Part shown: positions 1 to 10,100 of the stretch, one piece after another | Position numbering within the stretch: position 1 is the first letter of the stretch | Layout of the letters: every line of letters begins with the position of its first letter | Source: Cyanophora paradoxa | Lineage: Eukaryota; Glaucocystophyceae; Cyanophorales; Cyanophoraceae | Direction: 5' to 3' | DNA: 64,000 bases | NCBI GenBank assembly: GCA_004431415.1 | Contig: QPMI01000096.1 | Span: 1-64,000 of the forward strand | The notes under the pieces: generated by a model | What the model saw: the letters and a program-made list of their open reading frames with translations, nothing else | Databases searched by the model: none | Told to the model about the DNA's origin: nothing | Made by a program: the position numbers and the translations under genes

Positions 1-514
1 AACTCCTCGGGTACCCCCACTTAGCCTCTCCCCCCTTTTTTCCTGGCGCCGAGCCGGCTCGCAGCGTACGCGCTCATGCGCGTGGCGCGGGACGGCGGCG
101 CCGCGCCCGTCGACGAGCGGTGCCCTGCGCCCCTCCGAATCTCCTCTAAGACTGAAGCGCGGCAGGTCCTCCGGCGCCTCTTCTCGCACACGCTGGACCC
201 GCCTCGCCGGCGCCGCCCCGCCCTCTGCCGCGGCCCTCGCCGCGCGCCCTCCTGCGGCAGCGGTCCTCATGTACCCCGGCGCCGTCCGCCCCCTCCTCGA
301 GAACTACAACGTCAAGCCCGACTCCGGGGTGCGGGGAGGGGCGGGACTCCGACAAGGCGAGCGTCTTTCCTCTGAGCTTCTTTACTTTCCGAGTCCTGAG
401 CGGCTCTCTCCTTTGCTTCTTCGTTCACAGGGCGCCAGGGGCTGGGCCGCCCTACACAGGCGGCCCCTCTTCGACGACGACGAGCCGGCCGCCAGCGTCG
501 AGCTCCCGCCCTGA
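1..514 (+). CDS. TCF25/Rqc1-like protein, 3' end (copy A)
   Basis: These are the last two exons of a TCF25-family gene that starts outside the window. The family (human TCF25/NULP1, yeast Rqc1) takes part in ribosome-associated quality control. The visible part holds a helical stretch (TEARQVLRRLFSHTL) and the conserved LMYPGAVRPLLENYNVKPD segment that ends the family's helical repeats. An intron from about 329 to 430 then leads to an acidic tail (FDDDEPAASVELPP) and a TGA at 512-514. One-base indels shift the frame relative to copy B, so neither copy reads cleanly throughout. Family assignment rests mainly on copy B. Confidence 0.6.
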   Translation, partial: TPRVPPLSLSPLFSWRRAGSQRTRSCAWRGTAAPRPSTSGALRPSESPLRLKRGRSSGASSRTRWTRLAGAAPPSAAALAARPPAAAVLMYPGAVRPLLENYNVKPDSGVRGGAGLRQGERLSSELLYFPSPERLSPLLLRSQGARGWAALHRRPLFDDDEPAASVELPP

Positions 515-1689
515 CTGCCGGGATCGGACCCTGGACGAGCTCAATGCTTTGAAGCAATTGCAATTCTTGAGCTCGGTGGCGTTTCTTACAGCAACTTATC
601 TTGCGATTCTGCTCTCAATATGCTGTTAGGTGGCGCTCGAGTCGAGACGCTTGCAAAAGTAACAACGGGCTGCGCACGACCGCCGGGTCTACATTCAAAG
701 CGAAGTGTTGGTCGACGGGTCCTGGAGGTCCTGTTCTCCCCGCGCGCGCTGGGGTCGGGTGGTGTGCAGTGGCCACCACCTGCGCGATCCGACAGCATGC
801 GCACCATTTGTGGTCACGTCCACAGAGTGGTTCCGCGCGCCCCGCGCGGGCGTCCTGACATCTTCGCGAACGAAGAGCAGGCAAAAGGGCTACTGCAGCG
901 GTGCAAGGCTTTTGTAGGACTGCAGATAGCCTGATTCCGCATGCAGCTATAGTCTAGGGTTCTACGACATCGTTGGTTTTGTATGAGATCAATTTCACGA
1001 GGCCGAACTCTGTACCCTTCGATCGCAAGTTAGCCACCGGTGGCTAACTTAGGGGGGAATGAACAGGGGGAGAAGCGCAGGGGGAAGAATAGGAAAAAAA
1101 AGGAACTTCCGCGCGCCCGGCCATGCATGCAGCGCGCGAATTCCGTCCGCTGCGCATGCGCACTGCCGCGCGCACGCCGTGCTCAGCCCCGCGGCGCCAC
1201 GCCCGCCCGCAGGCGTCTTCGCCGCGCCCGCGCACGCGAGGAGTACACATCGCTTGCTTCATCGGCTCACCCGCGGCGCCGGCGGCGCGCTAGCTACACG
1301 CTTTCGCTTGTCCGAGGTACTCATCTTCGAATTCTGCAGCCGTCGCCCCATCCTCGGCAGCTGTAAGGCGGCGCGCAGGGACTCGAGCTCTCAACTATGG
1401 CGTCGCCCGCGGGCCCAGCGCAAGCAGCTCTGAGCCAGTAGGTCCGTCCCGGAACCGCCCCTCGGACCTGCCTGGGCGCGCTGTCTTCCGATCCTGCTAA
1501 AAAACGTGTTTTCGGGGCGACATTTTGGCACTATGTTCACTATGCCCGCCGGCCATGGGCTCGGATCGGGCCGGGGCCTTTTTCAAGCGATCGCCGGCGC
1601 CGCGTCCGTCGTCCGACGGTTCGCGCTAGCGATCTCCCCGGAGTACTCGGTACCAGGGCCTAGCGATCGCCGAAGCGATGAGAAGGCTC
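1..1689. repeat. Direct repeat, copy A (1.69 kb)
   Basis: This segment reappears at 4073-5761 in the same orientation. It begins in the last exons of a TCF25-like gene and continues through about 1.1 kb of 3' flank. The copies differ almost only by one-base indels in G/C runs, plus very few substitutions, and both net to 1689 bp. They part at the same point, after GAGAAGGCTC. Either the duplication is very recent or it is an assembly artefact built from two uncorrected versions of one locus. The left edge cannot be seen because the window starts inside it. Confidence 0.95.
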
Positions 1690-2005
1690 TCTGACCGGCG
1701 ATCGCTTGCGCAGGAGCTGCTTCAAGTTCGTCGCACCAGCCAACGCCAACGCCTGCAGTGCGTGCCCGCCTCCCGTAGCGCTGTGGGCATGCTCGCATAG
1801 AGATTCTCTATTCAATGCGATCGCTACATCTCTGCCCGCGCATAGAGCCTTCTCATTGCTCGGCGATCGCTTTGTGTTCGGCGCCATACCCAGCGGATCC
1901 GATCTCTAACAAAGAGCTGCTGGGCGGCGATCGCTTCTGTGTTCTCAGTTCTAACGGTCGCCGCGGGCTTGACGTCCACAGCCTTCTCATTGGCCAGCGA
2001 TCGCT
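1588..2005. repeat. Cluster of seven GCGATCGC octamers in a degenerate tandem repeat
   Basis: Seven copies of the self-complementary octamer GCGATCGC occur in about 420 bp, near 1588, 1664, 1698, 1816, 1863, 1926 and 1997. Several sit in a repeated context: CCTTCTCATTG just before the octamer and TTTGTGTTC or TTCTGTGTTC just after, suggesting a decayed tandem array of roughly 65-75 bp. The octamer is the same as HIP1 of cyanobacteria. No gene is recognised here. Confidence 0.8.
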
Positions 2006-2034
2006 GGTTTTCGGTGTCTTATGCCCGTCTCCGC

Positions 2035-3335
2035 AGCATGCTGACCCCCGGAGAGAGGAGGCGGACCTCCCTACCCCCGGAGTGCCCTCTTCGGGGGGAA
2101 GAGAGGACGTGGACCTCCTTCCCCTCTCCAGCCCCTCTTCGGAGGCCCCGCCCCCGCCTTCCGCCTCCCCGGCCCCGCCCTCCCCCCGGCCCGCCCCTCT
2201 CCCCAGCCCGCCTCTCCCCCGGCCCCGCCCCTCCCCCCGGCCCCGCCCGGCCCCGGGCGCGCCCCTCCCCCGGCCCGCCCGGGCCCGGGCCGCCCTCCCC
2301 TGGCCCGCCCCTCCCCCCGGCCTGCCCGGGCCCGGGCCCGCCCTCCCCGAGCACCCGCAGCATGCTGACCCCGGAGAGAGGAGGCGGACCTCCTACCCCC
2401 CGGAGTGCCTCTTCGGGGGGAAGAGAGGACGTGGACCTCCTTCCCCTCTCCCAGCCCCTCTTCGGAGGGCCCCGCCCCGCCCTTCGCCTCCCCCCGGCCC
2501 CGCCCTCCCCCGGCCCCGCCCCTCTCCCCAGCCCGCCTCTCCCCCCCGGCCCCGCCCTCCCCCGGCCCCGCCCGGGCCCCGGGCGCGCCCCTCCCCCGGC
2601 CCCGCCCGGGCCCCGGGCCGCCCTCCCCTGGCCCCGCCCTCCCCCGGCCCTGCCCGGCCCCGGGCCCGCCCCTCCCCCGAGCACCCGCAGCATGCTGACC
2701 CCCGGAGAGAGGAGGCGGACCTCCCTACCCCCGGAGTGCCCTCTTCGGGGGGAAGAGAGGACGTGGACCTCCTTCCCCTCTCCCAGCCCCTCTTCGGAGG
2801 GCCCCGCCCCGCCCTTCCGCCTCCCCCCGGCCCCGCCCCTCCCCCCGGCCCCCCCTCTCCCCAGCCCCGCCTCTCCCCCCGGCCCCGCCCCTCCCCCGGC
2901 CCCGCCCCGGGCCCCGGGCGCGCCCCTCCCCCGGCCCGCCCCGGGCCCGGGCCCGCCCTCCCCTGGCCCCGCCCTCCCCCGGCCCTGCCCCGGGCCCGGG
3001 CCCGCCCTCCCCCGAGCACCCGCAGCATGCTGACCCCGGAGAGAGGAGGCGGACCTCCCTACCCCCCGGAGTGCCCTCTTCGGGGGGAAGAGAGGACGTG
3101 GACCTCCTTCCCCTCTCCCAGCCCCTCTTCGGAGGGCCCGCCCCGCCCTTCCGCTCCCCCGGCCCCGCCCTCCCCCGGCCCCGCCCTCTCCCCAGCCCGC
3201 CTCTCCCCCCCGGCCCGCCCGGCCCCGGGCGCGCCCCTCCCCCGGCCCCGCCCCGGCCCGGGCCCGCCCCTCCCCCTGGCCCCGCCCCTCCCCCGGCCCT
3301 GCCCCGGGCCCGGGCCCGCCCCTCCCCGAGCACAC
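2035..3335. repeat. GC-rich satellite, four copies of a ~330 bp unit
   Basis: Four head-to-tail units start at about 2035, 2357, 2687 and 3021, each opening with CGCAGCATGCTGACC. Each has a conserved head of about 120 bp (CGGAGAGAGGAGGCGGACC, then CGGGGGGAAGAGAGGACG) followed by a strand-asymmetric tract of CCCCGGCCCCGCCCCTCC type. Units differ by small indels in C runs. Long reading frames cross it on both strands only because the tract almost lacks A and T and so lacks stops. It lies just upstream of the TCF25 copy B exons, in an intron or spacer. Confidence 0.92.
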
Positions 3336-3392
3336 GAACCCCCGAGCACACGAAGCCTGGCCGGGGGCCTGAAGCCGGCGGGCCGGCCTCAG

Positions 3393-4586
3393 ATCTACAA
3401 GTACAGCGGCGAGCTGGACGCGGCGACCGAGCTCCTCGACCGCGCCTCTACTGCTCGAGGCAGCCTGGTGCGGGGCGGGGCGCGGGCACGGGCGCGGCGG
3501 GGCGGAGGATGCGTTGCGCTGCAGTTCGTTCACTTGGTTTTGAGCTCCGTCCCGGCAGGCACCCGCAGTTCAAGCCGGCGAGCGGCGCCTGCCGCCTCGA
3601 CTTCGCAGTCATGGAGAACAAGTGCGCAGAGAACCCGTTGTACCCCCGAGGATAACCTGTACCCTCCTCCGGACTCACCCCGCACCCCCAGGGCCTGGTC
3701 TTCCGGCGCCTGCAGATGCTCATTCGCGGCGGCTGCTCCCGCACCTCCCTCGGTACCCCTCGACCGCTTCCCCCTACTCGGATTCGAACCGAACGTCGTA
3801 CCTCCAGAGACGGCCAAGCTGCTGCTTGCGCTGGACCCCGACAGTGACCTGATGGGGTGCTCCAGTGCATCGACTACTTCGCCCTCCGCGCCAGGTACCC
3901 CATAACCTTCCCCCCCCCCCCAACTTCCCCCCCCCACCTCATTTTTCTTCAGGGAGTACAAGTTCCTTCTGGAGCTGGTGGCGGCGCCGGCGCTCCCCGG
4001 GCGCTCCGCCTCGTTCGTGCGGGAGCCGCCCTCTCGAGGCGGGAGCCGCCCCTCTTCCTCCCCATCGCCCTCAACTCCTCGGTACCCCCACTTAGCCTCT
4101 CCCCCTTTTTTCCTGGCGCCGAGCCGGGCTCGCAGCGTACGCGCTCATGCGCGTGGCGCGGGACGGCGGCGCCGCGCCCGTCGACGAGCTGGTGCCCTGC
4201 GCCCTCCGAATCTCCTCTAAGACTGAAGCGCGGCAGGTCCTCCGGCGCCTCTTCTCGCACACGCTGGACCCCGCCTCGCCGGCGCCGCCCACGCCCTCTG
4301 CCGCGGCCCTCGCCGCCGCCCTCCTGCGGCAGGCGGTCCTCATGTACCCCGGCGCCGTCCGCCCCTCCTCGAGAACTACAACGTCAAGCCCGACTCCGGG
4401 GTGCGGGGGAGGGGCGGGACTCCGACAAGGCGAGCGTCTTTCCTCTGAGCTTCTTTACTTTCCGAGTCCTGAGCGGCTCTCTCCTTTGCTTCTTCGTTCA
4501 CAGGCGCCAGGGGCTGGGCCGCCCTACACAGGCGGCCCCTCTTCGACGACGACGAGCCGGCCGCCAGCGTCGAGCTCCCGCCCTGA
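3393..4586 (+). CDS. TCF25/Rqc1-like protein (copy B, 5' part missing)
   Basis: Plus-strand exons match the TCF25 family in order. They are: IYKYSGELDAATELLDRA (from 3393); HPQFKPASGACRLDF and ENKCAENP (about 3560-3640); LQMLIRGGCSRTSL; ETAKLLLALDPDSDLMGVLQ; CIDYFALRAR, then EYKFLLELVAAP; and finally LRQAVLMYPGAVRP, LLENYNVKPD and an acidic C-terminus with TGA at 4584-4586. The family protein extracts or marks stalled 60S-bound nascent chains with Ltn1 and Rqc2. Introns use GT or GTGCGG donors and CAG acceptors. The N-terminal exons expected upstream are absent; satellite and copy A flank lie there instead, so this is probably a 5'-truncated duplicate or an assembly product. The exon around 3690-3845 needs a frame change to read fully. 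Confidence 0.7.
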
Positions 4587-5761
4587 CTGCCGGGATCGGA
4601 CCCTGGACGAGCTCAATGCTTTGAAGCAATTGCAATTCTTGAGCTCGGTGCGTTTCTTACAGCAACTTATCTTGCGATTCTGCTCTCAATATGCTGTTAG
4701 GTGGCGCTCGAGTCGAGACGCTTGCAAAAGTAACAACGGGCTGCGCACGACCGCCGGGTCTACATTCAAAGCGAAGTGTTGGGTCGACCGGGTCCTGGAG
4801 GTCCTGTTCTCCCGCGCGCGCTGGGGTCGGGTGGTGTGCAGTGGCCACCACCTGCGCGATCCGACAGCATGCGCACCATTTGTGTCACGTCCACAGAGTG
4901 GTTCCGCGCGCCCCGCGCGGGGCGTCCTGACATCTTCGCGAACGAAGAGCAGGCAAAAGGGCTACTGCAGCGGTGCAAGGCTTTTGTAGGACTGCAGATA
5001 GCCTGATTCCGCATGCAGCTATAGTCTAGGGTTCTACGACATCGTTGGTTTTGTATGAGATCAATTTCACGAGGCCGAACTCTGTACCCTTCGATCGCAA
5101 GTTAGCCACCGGTGGCTAACTTAGGGGGGAATGAACAGGGGGAGAAGCGCAGGGGGAAGAATAGGAAAAAAAGGAACTTCCGCGCGCCCGGCCATGCATG
5201 CAGCGCGCGAATTCCGTCCGCTGCGCATGCGCACTGCCGCGCGCACGCCGTGCTCAGCCCCGCGGCGCCACGCCCGCCCCGCAGGCGTCTTCGCCGCGCC
5301 CGCGCACGCGAGGAGTACACATCGCTTGCTTCATCGGCTCACCCGCGGCGCCGGCGGCGCGCTAGCTACACGCTTTCGCTTGTCCGAGGTACTCATCTTC
5401 GAATTCTGCAGCCGTCGCCCATCCTCGGCAGCTGTAAGGCGGCGCGCAGGGACTCGAGCTCTCAACTATGGCGTCGCCCGGCGGGCCCAGCGCAAGCAGC
5501 TCTGAGCCAGTAGGTCCGTCCCGGAACCGCCCCTCGGACCTGCCTGGGCGCGCTGTCTTCCGATCCTGCTAAAAAACGTGTTTTCGGGGCGACATTTTGG
5601 CACTATGTTCACTATGCCCGCCGGCCATGGGCTCGGATCGGGCCGGGGCCTTTTTCAAGCGATCGCCGGCGCCGCGTCCGTCGTCCGACGGTTCGCGCTA
5701 GCGATCTCCCCGGAGTACTCGGTACCAGGGCCTAGCGATCGCCGAAGCGATGAGAAGGCTC
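4073..5761. repeat. Direct repeat, copy B (1.69 kb)
   Basis: Second copy of the segment at 1-1689. It holds the final TCF25-like exons (to 4586) and then 1.2 kb in which no gene is recognised. That flank includes a TTAGCCACC/GGTGGCTAA inverted repeat near 5101-5121 and two GCGATCGC octamers near 5660 and 5736. Confidence 0.95.
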
Positions 5762-7107
5762 GAGTTCTGCATTCATGGCGATCCTCACACGAGCCCTCAC
5801 TTAGGCTCACTACGAGTCACTAGTCTCACTACTGACTCACTAGTACTCACGAGTCACGAGCACTGCTTCTAATTCTTCTCATGAATCTGAGTCGGTCCCT
5901 ACTCACTGAGTCATGATCAGGACTCAGGAGTTTCCGACTCTCAGACTCCGAGGCTCAGGCTAGTGCTCGACGGCGAGTCGACGGCGACTCGACGCTGCTC
6001 GTGCAGCGGCACTGCAGCCTGCAGCTGTGAAACGGTGCAGGCTGCAGCCTACCGGTAGCGCCTGCAGGCTGCACTGCGGCGTGACTGCCGCTGCAGTGCC
6101 GCAGTGCGCGCGCGCGTCCTGAATGCAGTATGATCATGCCATGATGATCCAGCCTCATGCAGGTCCTCATGATCATGATCATGATCACATGATCACGGTC
6201 TCAGAGCTCGAGTCCCGAGCTCGCCGATCGCGAGTCACTGAGTCGAGCCGGGCGATCATATGCATCGGATTCGATGTCGATGGTCGACGTCATGCCTGCA
6301 GCTGATCATGATGATGAGGCACGACTCGACTTTCGCGCGAGTCGCCGCACGAGGCGGCGGGCTCGTGCGCTCGAGGGCGCGGGCCACGAGCGGCGAGGCC
6401 GGGAGGCCCATGCATATGGCCAGCTGCAGCTGATCAACGTGGCACATGAGGACCCGGTCCTGATCATGAGGCGATCGCGCGAGTGAGGCGAGCTGAGGCT
6501 TGAGGGCCCGGCGGCCTTAGCTATATAGGCCCTGCATGAGGCCCTGGCCTGAAGCTGGGGGCCTGATCATCGGATCCGGGATTAAGAATATCAATTCGAA
6601 GGCTGAGGCCCTGGGCCCATGGCCAGCTGCACTACTACTAGCTATATATATATATAGTAGCGTGAGGCCCTAGAGGCATGATCGTGACCTGCTGGCAGCT
6701 GCATGCGCAGCTGCAGCTGTAGGCTGCCGCAGAGGTGATCATGATAATGAATATTCCCAGCACTAGCCGTGAGGGCCCAGGCCCAGCCCCCCCCCCGCCC
6801 CCCCCTCCCCCCTCCCCGCCCCCCTGCCCCCTGCCCCCTTAATTATGCGCACGCAATCAAAATCAAAAACAAGCAACAAGCGCTAGCTGAAGGACGGCAA
6901 GGCTAGCACTGAACATGTACATGTCATGATCATGATCATGATGCGCGTGCAGCTGCCCGTCCCAAAGCTGTCTATTGCCATATAACTTAGCTAATCCGAA
7001 AAGTCATTATTAGACGGCATAATTATAACCATATATATAAGCATTACTATATAGCTAGTTATGCCGATCCCGGCGCAAATTTAAAACTAAAACTATGCCA
7101 GCCAGTA
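5762..7107. other. Gene-free, palindrome-rich spacer
   Basis: No coding exon is recognised. 5790-5960 is built from GAGTC/GACTC and ACTCACTAGT-like words in both orientations. 6000-6110 alternates CTGCAG and CAGCTG with self-complementary arms (GTGCAGGCTGCAGCCT and relatives). 6168-6188 is a perfect alternation of TCA and TGA. 6788-6838 is almost pure C with a few G and T. 6640-6660 and 7030-7060 are TATA-rich palindromes. Stop codons are frequent in all frames. Confidence 0.7.
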
Positions 7108-10100
7108 CTAATACCGGTTCGGTGCGAGAGCGGCGATCGCGAGGAGGAGGCTGAGGAAGCCGGAGACGGCGATGTGGAGCCCAAGGCCTAGGGGCGCAAA
7201 CGCGACGGAGGAAGAGCCGCTACCCGTGGAGGCGGGCGTGGACGACAGCAGAGCGAACTGCGCGCCCAAGGCTCGATCAGAAGACGATCGCGGGCGCGGC
7301 ACACGATCGCGAGGCCGGGGCCACATATATATATATATATTCGCAGCGCACGGGCGTCAGGTGGTTGCAGCTGCCAGTGTACACGCCGGCGGTCCCCGCG
7401 GCCGAGGCTGACGCGGCGCCGCAGCTCGTGTCCCACAGCTTCGTGTCGGCGTTGTAGAAGGCCAGCGTCACCCGCTGCGTCGCCGCCACCGTCACGCCGC
7501 TCTTCTTGGGGAGTGAAAACTGCAGCGCAAGTACGGATTAATTATCGTTTTAGCGTTAACGTTGGCAGCTGCAGGGGCCGCCCAGCGGATCCCCGGAGGG
7601 AAGCGGACCGTGATGTTGGCCGCAAATGTCTTGAGGTCGACGACGTTTCCACTCGCATCAAGGCTCGTCGCGGAAATCTAGGGGAAATCGACGGAAATGC
7701 GTGAGCGACGCTCACAGTGACCGGTGCGCATGCAAGCAGGCTGGTGTCGCTGGCGAGCGCACGTCGTAGACGTCAGATGCGAGGGAGAAGCCTGTTTGCG
7801 GTGTCGGGAAGCCGGAGGCCGCGAGGGGCACGATGGCGGCCTGGTAGTCGCTGGAGTGGGCATTCTCGGGCATGGCGATCTGGCGCGATATCGATGGGGT
7901 GAGACGCGTTCGGGTGGCCATCACTGCCAGGCTTTATAATTAGCTTAGCGGGACGGTGGCGGCGCCCCGCACCGTCACGGAGTTGTATATGAGCTGGCGG
8001 GAGGACGCCGTGCCGGCGCAGACCTGTTTAACTTGAAGTCAGCGGCGGAGGCCATGCATGTACCGGGAGACTCGGCGGTTCGACGTCGGGTCAAGTCGAA
8101 CCTTGAAGCGGATTGGCTCAACGTCGCTGGATCGCGTCTGCGCGCCGCAGCTGCCGCTCTTGAGCGTTATCTGCGCACCGGCTGTCATGATCAACAAAAA
8201 CCCAAGACGGCGAGCTAGCGCTCGAGAAAAATGGCGTCCAGCAGCCGAACCTGGGTCGAGATTTTGCTCAGCGCCGCCGACGTCTGCGCGCGGACTGCGG
8301 CCGCCTCGGCCGAGGTGGCGGGCAGGGCGGACAGGAGTCCCGCGAGGGCCGCCTGCAGGTCCTGCGATTCGACACGCGCTCAACCACACGGGCCCGTATA
8401 CGTAGACAGCGCAATTGCTCATGATCAGAGCTTCTCACCGAAGAGGAGACGCCCGGAGTGGTCGCGAGGTTCTGCGCGCGCGCCCAAGCGCACGCTAATT
8501 ATAAGCGGATCAAAGCGCAATGCAAAGCATGTGGAGGCGCTGGCTGACCGGATTCTTGCTCAAGACGGTCATAAGCAGCTCGGCGCCGGACTTTGCGGCC
8601 GACGGCTGCGAGACGACGCCGACTGTTAGCACGCAAAGCGAATGCGTGGGATCACGAGCAGGACTCACGGAAACCGCTCCTGTTTTGGCCGCTATCGGCG
8701 CCACACTGGAGAAGAAGCCAACCACAGCGCCCGCCGTCTGAGAAAGATCGATGCGCCATCAAGTTTGAGGAGGATTGAGGGGTCTCAGAGACTAGTACCG
8801 ATCCAACGCCATCGCACCTCGGGGTCTGCCAGGTCGACCTCCGCCGCGCTCGCTTCCTCGACCACGGTCGACATGGCCGAGGTCATCGCGCCGGAGAGCT
8901 GCGCCACGCCGCGCGTCGGTCGTTCCGCCCGCGCGCGCGCGCCGAGTGCGCGCGCGCGGGTGCGGTTTGCGGGCAGCGCGGACCAGGTTGACGAGGGTCG
9001 AGTTCACCGCCGGCTGCTGCAGGAAGCGGCGGGCGGGGCTGACCGGTCGCGAGCTCGAGGCCGAGACCGCGATGCCGGCAGCGGCGCCATAAAGGCTCTC
9101 GAGCCCGCGGAGGCTCGCCTCCACGGATCTCATCCACTTTTTGAAAGTCGTCTTCCTCCTCTGCACTTGTTCGATCAGCAGGCGATCGCTTTTTATATCA
9201 CAAAACCAGCATTATCGCAGCTATATCGAACGAACCTCGGCTTTGTTCGTGATTCTCCTGATGAAATTAGCCACTGCCGACTGGGAGCCGCAGGTTGCAT
9301 GTCAATACTTTTTGACGTTGATATACAAACCGTTGACGTTGATCGAATTTTTCCGAACCTCGAAGTCGCTTCTGGGGTTCCCTGTGGAGTCCAGTTCCGG
9401 CGCGACCTTGACCGAGCCCGCGGCCGCTGTGGTGGACTTGCCGCCGTTGTTGTTGACGACGTCCACCAACAAGGTTGCCTGAATCGTTTTCGAGAACACC
9501 TGCAGAGCGCGACCTCGATCAGCCCGCGTTCGACATACAAACCACTGTACTGGATCCGGATCTAGAGGAAGATAGAAATGCGAGAGAAGCTGAGTAATTT
9601 GCCTGGGGAAAGAAGAATTCCAGCGGCATCGTGAGAGCGTTTCTCTGGATATACATCTTGAATACGGGTGGAGACGGGGGGTACGGAAAATTTGCGGTAG
9701 CGCGACGATTACGGCGGCGCAGCGGGCCAGGTTTCCCACCCGTGGGTTCCTGATAACGCTGCGTGTCAAGCTGCTCGGAAAGTCGCGCGCCAGCTCCACC
9801 CGACCCCCGTAGCCAGAACGCGCTAGATAGACCAGCCGGGCGTGCACGGACAGCCAACACGAGCACATCATCACCAAGCGCAACCGCCGAAGTCGATAGC
9901 CCGCCCCCGGAGCGCCAGGCAGCCCCGCCAACCTCGCCGCGTCATCTTTTTTGAATTCCACGGACCCCCGGACCCCACCTGCGCCCTGCGCGGAGCGCAA
10001 AGCAATCGCCCTGCCTCTCCCGATAGAAGATAAGAACTCTTAAGCAACTGAACTGCCGCCCAGTCCCCGCGCATTGCGCCCCGATGCGGATACTCACTCG

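Noticed and set aside
1815-3905. Long plus-strand frame of 696 codons and several opposite-strand frames
   Set aside because: It runs through the four-copy satellite; frames are open because the repeat lacks A/T, and the same span is open on both strands.
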